NCBI GenBank assembly: GCA_030630015.1
Contig: DAOVNV010000027.1
Location: forward strand, 1 to 14,801
Direction of reading: 5' to 3'
DNA length: 14,801 nt
From: Desulfuromonadales bacterium
GTDB lineage: Bacteria > Desulfobacterota > Desulfuromonadia > Desulfuromonadales > BM103
Both the position numbers and the translations under genes were made by a program. Below, piece by piece: positions 7,729-13,778 of this stretch. Each line of letters starts with the position of its first letter. The stretch's first letter is position 1. The notes under the pieces are model-generated. The model was given only the letters and a program-made list of their open reading frames with translations. It was not told the DNA's origin and ran no database searches.

Positions 7729-9117
7729 GTCGCGTCTCTCCACCAGTTCCGGGTAATGCTTGGCCAGGCAGTCATTGCAGATACCGTGGCTGAACTCGGC
7801 GTCCGAATGCTCTGTAAGATATTGCTCGAGTTGCAGCCAGGAGCCGTCGTCGTTGCGAATCTTCTTGCACCAGGCACAGGTCGGCAGCAGGCCGCTCAGG
7901 GTTTTGACATCCTTGAGGGCGGTTTGCAGTTCGTCGATCAGCACTTCCTTCTCTTTTTCCACCTGCTTACGTTTTTCAATGTCGTGTTTCAGAGTCACGT
8001 TTTTTCTGGTGATTTCTTTTTGTCCCGCCTTCACCATGTTTTCGAGACTTGAGGTCGTGGCCCGGATGCCGAAGAAGAGCAGGATTTCGACAGCCAGAAA
8101 ACCGAAGACCGCCAAGGCAATATTGGTCCTCCAGGTGTTTTTGTAGTCGAGAACCGTACTGGTTGCATCATACCAGACCAGGATACGCCCCACGTCGGGC
8201 CGGGACGGATTCCGTTCGCCGAGGAAGTCGCGGAGAGGGAAGGTCCTGACGGCATAATGGATCTGTCCGATCTCATGCAGAAGAGTGCCTGGAGCCTCGA
8301 GCAGTTGCATAACTGGGGCTTGGTTGAGCAGTGTTATGATCGAGGGATCGGTGGTTTCCTCGATCAGGTAGCTGCCGATGGAATCGTTCTCGGCAAGCAG
8401 TTTTTTCAGAAAATCTGGCCAGGCGTTGGCCTCCAGGTGCTGCAGGGTCAGCAGGGCGGCCAAGTTGATCCGCTGGTTTATGGCGATGGTTGTCAGAGTG
8501 CTGTAGAAGGATGTGCCCGCTTCCAGGGCGCCGACATACACCCTGTCGTTGGTCTGCGGGTCGATAGCGAAGACCGGCGCAACACCGCGGATACCCGAGG
8601 AGACCCGACCGGTTTCGAAGCCGGACTTTGGCGCCTGCTCCGTGTTGGCTGCAACGATGATGTGGCGTACTTCGTCCATGTTGTCACCGAACCGTTCGGG
8701 CTGATGTACGCGCAGGAAGGAGGTCGAGCCGGGTGGCAGATGGAACTGCAGTTGCCGGAAGTCGAATTTTTTGGCCAGTTCTGCCTGGCTCTGGGCTGTC
8801 AGGGCAAGCAGGCTGGCGCGGCTTTCAGCGGCTTTCGGCCCACCGGGGCCGCCGCCTTCCTCTTCAACGGCGCGCCGGCCGGCGAGGAATTCCTGCTGGA
8901 TGCGGGGGTCATTGGCGACGAACATGGCGATCTGCTGCATGCGTAAACCGCTGGAGGCAAGATTCATAATGACGCCATTTTTGATCTGTTCGCCTTTTTG
9001 CCAGAAATGATCATGAAGTGCACGCTTGGCGCTGTAGCCGCTGATAGCAACCAGCATCAGGTCGGACAGGGCGATGAGAATGCTGAGGGCGAGGAAAATT
9101 TTCGTAGATTTTTTCAT
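7708..9117 (-). CDS. membrane receptor with dCache_3-like periplasmic domain and C-terminal CxxC...CxxC module
   Basis: This 469-residue protein has one membrane helix at about 7-27, a periplasmic domain of about 300 residues, a second helix at about 332-351, a charged coiled coil at 365-402 and a short C-terminal domain. The periplasmic part carries patterns I associate with double-Cache (dCache_3) ligand sensors: FHLPPGSTSFLRVHQPERFG, then SGFETGRVSSGIRGVAPVF. No histidine-kinase, GGDEF, EAL or chemotaxis-signalling domain is present. Instead the tail reads LSGLLPTCAWCKKIR...FSHGICNDCLAKHYPEL, with C414, C417, C447 and C450 as likely metal or redox ligands. This tail recurs at the end of many bacterial PAS and receiver proteins, and to my knowledge its role is unknown. 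No good Shine-Dalgarno precedes ATG 9117. The receiver remnant upstream on the same strand may be a lost partner. Confidence 0.85.
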   Translation of the reverse strand: MKKSTKIFLALSILIALSDLMLVAISGYSAKRALHDHFWQKGEQIKNGVIMNLASSGLRMQQIAMFVANDPRIQQEFLAGRRAVEEEGGGPGGPKAAESRASLLALTAQSQAELAKKFDFRQLQFHLPPGSTSFLRVHQPERFGDNMDEVRHIIVAANTEQAPKSGFETGRVSSGIRGVAPVFAIDPQTNDRVYVGALEAGTSFYSTLTTIAINQRINLAALLTLQHLEANAWPDFLKKLLAENDSIGSYLIEETTDPSIITLLNQAPVMQLLEAPGTLLHEIGQIHYAVRTFPLRDFLGERNPSRPDVGRILVWYDATSTVLDYKNTWRTNIALAVFGFLAVEILLFFGIRATTSSLENMVKAGQKEITRKNVTLKHDIEKRKQVEKEKEVLIDELQTALKDVKTLSGLLPTCAWCKKIRNDDGSWLQLEQYLTEHSDAEFSHGICNDCLAKHYPELVERRDKGPANS

Positions 9118-9125
9118 GGAGCAAC

Positions 9126-9146
9126 GCGTGCTATTTGATAGCGTGC
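9126..9146. repeat. dyad in the receptor gene leader
   Basis: GCTAT at 9130-9134 and ATAGC at 9138-9142 form a perfect inverted repeat around TTG; the pairing resumes two bases further out (CG at 9126-9127 reversed with GC at 9145-9146 on the plus strand). It lies 9-29 bases before the receptor start on the minus strand and could be an operator or a small leader hairpin. It is short, so chance cannot be excluded. Confidence 0.35.
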
Positions 9147-9148
9147 CG

Positions 9149-9161
9149 GGTCCATTGGACC
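9149..9161. repeat. perfect 6-bp palindrome upstream of the receptor gene
   Basis: GGTCCATTGGACC is two perfect 6-base arms around one central base, flanked by CCG and CGG that extend the symmetry imperfectly. It sits 32-44 bases before the receptor start, a plausible place for a dimeric regulator. No second copy was noticed elsewhere in the window. Confidence 0.35.
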
Positions 9162-9213
9162 AGCGGTTTCCCTGTGGTTAAGGGTGGACACTAAGGTCGT
9201 TTCTGTCAGGCAG

Positions 9214-9450
9214 TCAAGTCGGAGACCCCGTCAGGATGCAGCCGGACATCCTCCAGCTGCCCAGAGCTTCCTCCGCGCCGCCGGCAGTGAGCACCCAGTA
9301 GCCCTTTTTGTTGAGAATGCGCTCCAGCAGTTGGAAGTTCTGCTTGGAGGCGTCGATCACTATGACAATTTCAGACGTCGCCGGGATCCTTTGCAGGGTG
9401 ACGGGAGGCCCCGATGACAATATGAAGTGCAGGCATTTGATCCTGTTCAA
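9214..9450 (-). pseudogene. remnant of a response-regulator receiver domain
   Basis: The frame encodes EIVIVIDASKQNFQLLERIL followed by NKKGYWVLTAGGAEEAL, which matches the first third of a receiver (CheY-like) domain: strand 1, helix 1 and strand 2 through the (E/A)EAL of helix 2. The acidic pair after strand 1 has become I-D-A-S, and the rest of the domain, with the phosphorylated Asp and the conserved Lys, is missing. After EEAL the frame drifts into unrelated sequence and stops. Shifting one base there gives QLEDVRLHPDGVSDLTA, which looks a little more like the continuation and hints at a frameshift. Only a TTG could start the frame, with no ribosome binding site. It is probably a decayed regulator once linked to the downstream receptor gene. 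Confidence 0.6.
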
Positions 9451-9508
9451 AGAATGCCATCGAAAAGGGAATTGTCAATCCGCTCAAAAATTTACATTAT
9501 CAAGGGCT

Positions 9509-9520
9509 CTTCGATCGAAG
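9509..9520. repeat. 12-bp palindrome CTTCGATCGAAG
   Basis: A perfect 12-base palindrome, with further outer pairing of AGGG (9503-9506) to CCCT (9523-9526). It lies just downstream of the permease remnant on the minus strand, where a terminator hairpin of that gene would be expected, although no T tract follows. Confidence 0.4.
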
Positions 9521-9534
9521 TGTCCCTCAAGTTA

Positions 9535-9873
9535 TTAGTGGGCTCTCCTCAGGTGTTTTTCCAGTTGTCCTGCCAGCAGGGAGCAGCTGTAGGTGAGGGT
9601 GAAGTATAGGAATGTGACGGTCAGCCAGACCTCGAAGGTCAGGTAGGTGGCGGCCATCAGTTCCATCCCTTGGAAGGTCAGCTCCTAGATGGAGATCACG
9701 GAAATGATCGCGGAGTCCTTGATGGTCGAAATGGTCTGGCCGGCCAGGGGTGGAATCATCCTCTGCAGGGCCTGGGGCAGAATGACATGACGCATCAGTT
9801 GCCAGCGTCGCATGCCGAGGGCCTGTGCTACCTGCCACTGGCCCGTCTCGATCGAATTGACCCCGGCAAGGCT
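9535..9873 (-). pseudogene. C-terminal fragment of a polar amino-acid ABC transporter permease (HisM/GlnP family) with an amber stop
   Basis: Read on the minus strand in the frame ending at TAA 9535-9537, this gives GVNSIETGQWQVAQALGM, then RHVILPQALQRMIPPLAG, then a C-terminal membrane segment (FEVWLTVTFLYFTLTYSCSL) and a basic tail. This is the conserved EAA-loop region and last helices of amino-acid ABC permeases. A TAG at 9685-9687 interrupts it at SVISI*ELTFQGMELMA, where family members have a sense codon. A TGA at 9874-9876 closes the frame upstream, and the N-terminal half is absent: similarity ends almost exactly where the neighbouring SDR gene begins to end. The gene is therefore doubly broken, truncated at its 5' side and carrying a nonsense mutation. 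No binding-protein or ATPase partner is present. Confidence 0.82.
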
Positions 9874-9886
9874 TCAAATCATTTTT

Positions 9887-10789
9887 TCACGTGCCTGGTT
9901 GAAAACAGCGTCGTATCCCGTAGGCAAATGAAGTCGGGAGAATGTCGAAGGTTTGTGCCCATTCAGTCGGGTCACATACGTTGCCTTCGAGCATCATGGT
10001 CAACTGATCGTTGGTGATCGGAAAGGCCGCCGCCCCCTCCAAAAGCTTGATGACCGGCTTCATCATGAACAATGGCTGGTGTAGTTTCCTTACCACCTCT
10101 CTACCTATCGCGGCGCCGGTCAGGTCGAGGATCTCCTCGTAGCTGTAGCTTGCACTGCCTCCTACCTGATAAGTCTGTCCGATCGTGTCAGGAAGTTCAA
10201 GTGCTTTGACGAAAGAAATTGCAACTTCTTCGACGGCCACCGGCTGCATGCGGTAGCTGCCGCCGCCGATTACCGGGATGATGGGTAGCTTGCGAATCAG
10301 GTTGGCCAGCATGTTGACGAACTCTCCTTCCCGGCCAAAAATGATTGAAGGACGGAGGATGGTCCAGTCGAGGGTAGACGCACGCAGAAACTCTTCGGCG
10401 GACCACTTGGTCTGGTGATAAATTGCTTTCGCATCGGGTCGAACGCCGTTGGCGCTCATATGCACGAAACGGCTGACCCCTTCGGCTTCAGCAGTCTCGA
10501 TCAGGTTGCGGGTCGCATCAATATGCAGGTGCTGAAAGGTGATGCCTTTGCCGGGGAATTCTCGGATGATGCCGACCAGGTGGATCACTGCATCACAGCC
10601 GGCCAGGGCTCCGTCGAGGCTGGCTGCATCGGTGGCATCGCCGATATGCACCTCGATATCCTTCTCTACGGCCAACTTGTGCTCAGAACCGCGACGAACC
10701 AGCGCCCGGACCTTGTGGCCTGTCGCTACCAGTTGACGCAGGATTTCGCGACCTACAAAGCCTGTCCCGCCAGTCAAAAATACGCGCAT
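9887..10789 (-). CDS. atypical short-chain dehydrogenase, NDUFA9-like NAD(P)-binding protein
   Basis: This 300-residue Rossmann-fold protein starts MRVFLTGGTGFVGREIL, with the glycine-rich dinucleotide loop at residues 7-13 (GGTGFVG), D51 of the IGDATD turn, and Y124-xxx-K128 in AIYHQTKWSAEEF. These features place it in the extended/atypical SDR group resembling the complex I subunit NDUFA9; such bacterial proteins are often annotated as NAD-dependent epimerases. Substrate and reaction cannot be told from sequence. ATG 10789 is chosen because GAGAGGAG precedes it and the protein then opens directly with the first strand; an upstream start would add 23 residues of unrelated sequence. The final residues (RRCFQPGT) abut the truncated permease and may have been altered by the same deletion. 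It lies 105 bases after rtcB on the same strand. Confidence 0.85.
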   Translation of the reverse strand: MRVFLTGGTGFVGREILRQLVATGHKVRALVRRGSEHKLAVEKDIEVHIGDATDAASLDGALAGCDAVIHLVGIIREFPGKGITFQHLHIDATRNLIETAEAEGVSRFVHMSANGVRPDAKAIYHQTKWSAEEFLRASTLDWTILRPSIIFGREGEFVNMLANLIRKLPIIPVIGGGSYRMQPVAVEEVAISFVKALELPDTIGQTYQVGGSASYSYEEILDLTGAAIGREVVRKLHQPLFMMKPVIKLLEGAAAFPITNDQLTMMLEGNVCDPTEWAQTFDILPTSFAYGIRRCFQPGT

Positions 10790-10818
10790 AACTCCTCTCA
10801 GCCCTCTGCTGTCGTGCC

Positions 10819-10830
10819 GGGGACAGTCCC
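10819..10830. repeat. short dyad GGGAC-A-GTCCC
   Basis: Two perfect 5-base arms around one base, in the rtcB to SDR intergenic gap next to the REP-like hairpin. It may be part of the same repeat unit or a binding site. It is short and unconfirmed. Confidence 0.3.
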
Positions 10831-10850
10831 GTGAGGCCCCGCCGTGACAG

Positions 10851-10890
10851 CTTGCCACGCCGTAGCCTTGGCGAAGGCGGGTCCCCTTGC
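10851..10890. repeat. REP-like hairpin between rtcB and the SDR gene
   Basis: The core CGCCGTAGCCTTGGCGAAGG is an imperfect hairpin: CGCC 10858-10861 pairs with GGCG 10876-10879, AGCC/GGC(G) pair near the centre, with mismatches between. CTTGCC on the left (10851-10856) would pair with a GGCAAG that is degraded on the right (CCCCTTGC). Elements of this form recur in intergenic DNA of many bacteria as REP-like repeats. Lying just after the rtcB stop, it may also slow transcription or protect the mRNA end. Only one copy is in this window, so repetition is not shown here. Confidence 0.5.
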
Positions 10891-10894
10891 GTTC

Positions 10895-12337
10895 CTATCC
10901 TTTAATGACCGCCATCGGTTTCAGGCGCGCGACTTTCCGACCGATACCTGCCTGCTGGACAACATCAACCACGTCGGCAACATCCTTGTAAGCTTCCGAG
11001 ATCTCTTCGGCGACCGTCGCTCGCCCGGCCGCGCGAATCAGGATGCCCTGCTTGGCCAGTTCGGCGATCACATCATGGCCGCGGGCTCTCTTCTTGGCGG
11101 CATGACGTGACAGTACTCGCCCGGCGCCATGGCAGCACGACCCGAAGGTTTCAGCCATGGCCCCTGCCGTGCCGACCATAATGTAAGAATAACGTCCCAT
11201 GTCACCAGGAATCAAGACCGGCTGGCCAATCTGCTGGTAGTCTGCCGGGGTTTTCGGATGTCCCGGCGGGAAGGCGCGGGTGGCGCCCTTGCGGTGAACG
11301 CAGAGACGGCGGTTTTTGCCGTCGACCAGGTGCTCTTCCCATTTGGCAATATTGTGACAAACATCGTAGATGACGTTGAGACGCAGATCAGCGGGACTTT
11401 TCTGCAGGACCTGTTCGAAGGTCTCACGCACCCAGAAGGTGATCATCTGCCGGTTGGCAAAGGCAAAGTTGGCGGCCCCTGCCATGGCCGCCAGGTAGTC
11501 GTGCGCTTCCGGACTGCTCAAGGGTGCACAGCAGAGCTGGCGATCGGGCAGGGTGATGCCGTATTTACGTGCGGCCCTGAGCATGACCCTGATAAAGTCG
11601 TCACAAACCTGGTAGCCGAGGCCGCGGCTGCCGGTATGAATGCTGACCGTGACCTGCCCCGGAAACAGGCCGAGCACGCGAGCAGCGTCGTCGTCGTAAA
11701 TGGCTTCGACCTGCTGTATCTCAAGGAAATGGTTGCCGCTGCCGAGGGTGCCGAGTTGTGCCCGGCCCCGCTCCATGGCCCGCTCGGAAATCAAGTCCGG
11801 GTCGGCGCCAGGGATGGTGCCCTGCTCCTCGATGTGATCAAGGTCGGCGGCATTGCCGAAGCCCTGCTGTACGGCCCAGGCTGCGCCCTGCTCCAACACG
11901 CGCCGTTCCTCAGCAAGAGTGAGCTTGAAGTCGCGGCGATGCGAGCCGATACCAGAGGGGACGTTGCGGAACAGGCTGTTGGCCAGGTCTTCCAGCATCG
12001 GGCGAATCTGGGCTGCTTTGAGTTCACTGCGCAGCAGGCGTACGCCACAATTGATGTCGTAGCCGACGCCGCCCGGAGAAACCACGCCTTCCTTTGCATC
12101 GAAGGCCGCAACGCCGCCGATCGGGAAGCCATAGCCCCAGTGAATGTCGGGCATGGCCAGAGAGGGACCGACGATGCCGGGCAGGGTCGCCACGTTGCGA
12201 ACCTGTTCCAGGGCCTGATCATGCCGTAAATCCTTCATCATCGCTTCGCTGGCAAAAATGAGGCCGTCGGTACGCATGTCCCCTTCGCGGGGGATTCGCC
12301 AGCGGAAGTTGTCTATTTTCTGTATCTTGACGGTCAT
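10895..12337 (-). CDS. rtcB: tRNA-splicing ligase RtcB (GTP-dependent RNA ligase)
   Basis: RtcB joins RNA ends carrying 2',3'-cyclic or 3'-phosphate to 5'-hydroxyl ends, using GTP and Mn2+. The 480-residue length is that of the family. Visible signatures include SLAMPDIHWGYGFPIGGVAA, GGVGYDINCGVRLL with metal ligands Asp94 and Cys97, the LGTLGSGNHFLEIQ His motif, SIHTGSRGLG, YDVCHNIAKWEEH, and SCCHGAGRVLSR, where His403 corresponds to the histidine that is guanylylated. All expected catalytic residues are present, so it should be active. AAAAGGACAGAGG precedes ATG 12337, and the gene lies 11 bases after the archease gene, which encodes the RtcB activator. No rtcR regulator gene or clear sigma-54 site was seen nearby. 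Confidence 0.97.
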   Translation of the reverse strand: MTVKIQKIDNFRWRIPREGDMRTDGLIFASEAMMKDLRHDQALEQVRNVATLPGIVGPSLAMPDIHWGYGFPIGGVAAFDAKEGVVSPGGVGYDINCGVRLLRSELKAAQIRPMLEDLANSLFRNVPSGIGSHRRDFKLTLAEERRVLEQGAAWAVQQGFGNAADLDHIEEQGTIPGADPDLISERAMERGRAQLGTLGSGNHFLEIQQVEAIYDDDAARVLGLFPGQVTVSIHTGSRGLGYQVCDDFIRVMLRAARKYGITLPDRQLCCAPLSSPEAHDYLAAMAGAANFAFANRQMITFWVRETFEQVLQKSPADLRLNVIYDVCHNIAKWEEHLVDGKNRRLCVHRKGATRAFPPGHPKTPADYQQIGQPVLIPGDMGRYSYIMVGTAGAMAETFGSCCHGAGRVLSRHAAKKRARGHDVIAELAKQGILIRAAGRATVAEEISEAYKDVADVVDVVQQAGIGRKVARLKPMAVIKG

Positions 12338-12348
12338 CCTCTGTCCTT

Positions 12349-12774
12349 TTACAAGTCGATATAGATGCGGGTGTGCCAGCCCCCGGCGCTTTTTTCCAAC
12401 AGCAATTGATGATAGGTCGCCGCCTTGGCTTGCCGTTCGATCATGTGCTTTTCAGGGTTGAACTTTTCACCGCGGATTGTGGCCTGCAGGCAACCCTTCT
12501 CAATCCGGTCAATCTGAAATGAGTCAGGAACCAGGTTGGTCGTATCGAAATGATAGATGATCTCGTTGAGCCACGCGACCAGAAGTTCGGCGTCGTCTCC
12601 ACCGGCCAGGGTGACCCTGTGCTGCAGAGTCCCCCTGGTCGGGCTGTCGCCGACGATCAATGCCCTGAGGCCTCTGGCCGTCTCGTTAAAAACCCCCTCC
12701 AGGCTGGAAGCCCAGGCTTCAATGCCCATGTCGGCTGTGTGTTCCAGCAGACGAAACCCTGTTGCTCCGGTCAC
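12349..12774 (-). CDS. archease, RtcB activator
   Basis: Archease promotes RtcB guanylylation and multiple turnover. This 141-residue protein has the family's opening FRLLEHTADMGIEAW, with the conserved metal-binding Asp in HTADMG, followed by LEGVFNETARGLRAL, the central LLVAWLNEIIYHFD, and the C-terminal GEKFNPEKHMIERQAKAATY and final YIDL strand. GTG 12774 is chosen as start: it overlaps the stop of the preceding gene as GTGA, and GGGAG lies 8 bases before it, so translation is probably coupled. A TTG at 12801 would add nine residues and lacks support. The stop is 11 bases before rtcB, consistent with one RNA-repair operon. Confidence 0.93.
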   Translation of the reverse strand: MTGATGFRLLEHTADMGIEAWASSLEGVFNETARGLRALIVGDSPTRGTLQHRVTLAGGDDAELLVAWLNEIIYHFDTTNLVPDSFQIDRIEKGCLQATIRGEKFNPEKHMIERQAKAATYHQLLLEKSAGGWHTRIYIDL

Positions 12775-13286
12775 ACCGAACGCTCCCAGGTCGCCCGGCA
12801 AATGACGGGGTCACCGGACCAGTCAATCTGCAGTTCGCCGCTATGGGCCTTCTGCAGCGTCCGGCCCAGGCGTTCAGCGAGTTTCGCGTCTGTGGTCTCG
12901 ATGACCACCTGGCCGTTTTTCTGCGTCATACTCATGATCCGGCTCAGCGGGTTTTTCGCATAAACCCGGTTCTCCTCGTTTTCAAGAATGTTGCGAATTT
13001 CTTTTTCATGGGCCTGGAAGTAGTCCCCGCGCAGGGTGAGGATGCCTTCCGGGTAGTTTTCGGCCGTTTTCTGGCAGGCCGGGCAGACGGTCATGTGGAT
13101 GTCGGGACGTGAGATCATTGTTGCGCTGCTTGCCGGGTCGATTTGCCAGCGCTTGTGGATGTAGACGGCATGACAGCTGCGGCAGATTGCCGGTTCCTTC
13201 ATGCTGCCTTCAGAAAGATAGGGGTCGCTGCTGGTGCGCTCCCTCCCGCGCTTGTCGCTGGTGCCGAATTTCGCAGTGTCTCGCAT
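12771..13286 (-). CDS. BCAM0308-family zinc-ribbon protein of the RtcB operon
   Basis: This 171-residue protein has two Cys pairs, C35-x2-C38 (CRSC) and C68-x2-C71 (CPAC), that probably bind one zinc. They are followed by PEGILTLRGDYFQAHEKEI, NPLSRIM and a C-terminal part with VVIETTDAKLAERLGRTLQK. This layout is that of the BCAM0308 family, a group often found beside RtcB and archease; its function is unknown, and RNA or ribosome binding is only a guess from the zinc ribbon and the neighbours. ATG 13286 is preceded by AAGGGAGGT with 7-base spacing, which is much better than the upstream in-frame start at 13313. It is the first gene of the three-gene operon and overlaps archease by 4 bases. 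Confidence 0.88.
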   Translation of the reverse strand: MRDTAKFGTSDKRGRERTSSDPYLSEGSMKEPAICRSCHAVYIHKRWQIDPASSATMISRPDIHMTVCPACQKTAENYPEGILTLRGDYFQAHEKEIRNILENEENRVYAKNPLSRIMSMTQKNGQVVIETTDAKLAERLGRTLQKAHSGELQIDWSGDPVICRATWERSV

Positions 13287-13551
13287 GGTGTAGACCTCCC
13301 TTCCGCTTGTCAAACGGGCTGCTTGCGGCTACCTGTTTCCTGGTGTTACCGCACTGGAAAACAAACTGTCGATCAATCGGAACTTGACCTGGGTTCCCGC
13401 TCCGAACCTTCAGGGCCTGTTTTCTCAAGTATACCAACCCGGCCCATTGTTTTCTCGGTTGTCAGACAATAAACTCAGCTCATCTGTGTTTTGTGCGGGG
13501 TTTGTTGAGGGGAGGGACGGGAAGATGAGAGGTGAAAGCCCAATTGTCACG

Positions 13552-13579
13552 TTGTTTGCTGGTGTTTTCGGGGTATAAT
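13552..13579 (+). promoter_or_regulatory. possible sigma-70 promoter (upstream)
   Basis: A perfect TATAAT at 13574-13579, with TTGTTT at 13552-13557 and 16 bases between. The -10 is ideal but the -35 matches poorly (3 of 6). It could serve as a distal promoter of the hydrogenase gene about 200 bases downstream. Confidence 0.35.
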
Positions 13580-13630
13580 GCAAATATCTCATGAAAATTT
13601 ATTGGATATGGGTTTTTCTGGGGTTTTCCC

Positions 13631-13659
13631 TTGACAGGTTTATGTCGAGAGATTAAAAA
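13631..13659 (+). promoter_or_regulatory. candidate sigma-70 promoter of the hydrogenase gene
   Basis: A consensus TTGACA at 13631-13636 is followed after exactly 17 bases by TAAAAA (13654-13659, 4 of 6 to TATAAT), in an AT-rich stretch. It points at the hydrogenase start 120 bases downstream, implying a leader of about 110 bases. It is the best promoter match seen in the window. Confidence 0.5.
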
Positions 13660-13778
13660 CGGTGTTATATTTAGAGCAAATATGGACTTAGTCTTTATGA
13701 TTTAATATATTGAAATGATTAGAAATACCACTGTTACTCAATAATAAGTCACCAATGGAAACCAAAAGGAGATTGCTC

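Larger units (their letters stand above)
13287..13778. other. divergent intergenic region, AT-rich toward the hydrogenase gene
   Basis: About 490 bases without a supportable gene separate the RNA-repair operon (minus) from the hydrogenase gene (plus). The left half has ordinary composition; from about 13560 to 13770 it becomes distinctly AT-rich, with many T and A runs. It holds two candidate plus-strand promoters, a short dyad TTGTCAGACAA (13459-13469) and the hydrogenase leader. No convincing minus-strand promoter, sigma-54 site, tRNA or riboswitch was found. Small open frames here lack ribosome binding sites and family-like sequence. Confidence 0.7.

Noticed and set aside
9685..9687. In-frame TAG as a recoded codon rather than a mutation
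   Set aside because: The gene is also missing its N-terminal half, and nothing in the window suggests amber decoding, so a pseudogene is the simpler reading.
9527..9877. 116-codon minus-strand frame in the decayed region
   Set aside because: It is low-complexity Asp/His/Pro/Arg sequence. The family resemblance (ABC permease) lies in a different frame of the same strand.
11129..12229. 366-codon plus-strand open frame over rtcB
   Set aside because: It is antisense to a clearly conserved rtcB, and its sequence lacks recognisable motifs.
12775..12801. TTG start giving archease nine more residues
   Set aside because: GTG 12774 overlaps the upstream stop as GTGA and has GGGAG 8 bases before it; the extra residues are not family-like.
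13755..13778. Upstream ATG for the hydrogenase small subunit
   Set aside because: It lies before the AAAAGGAGA ribosome binding site, which correctly spaces ATG 13779.
13287..13778. sigma-54 promoter for the rtc operon or a riboswitch before the hydrogenase gene
   Set aside because: I looked for TGGCAC-N5-TTGC on both strands and for known riboswitch cores such as GEMM, and found no acceptable match.
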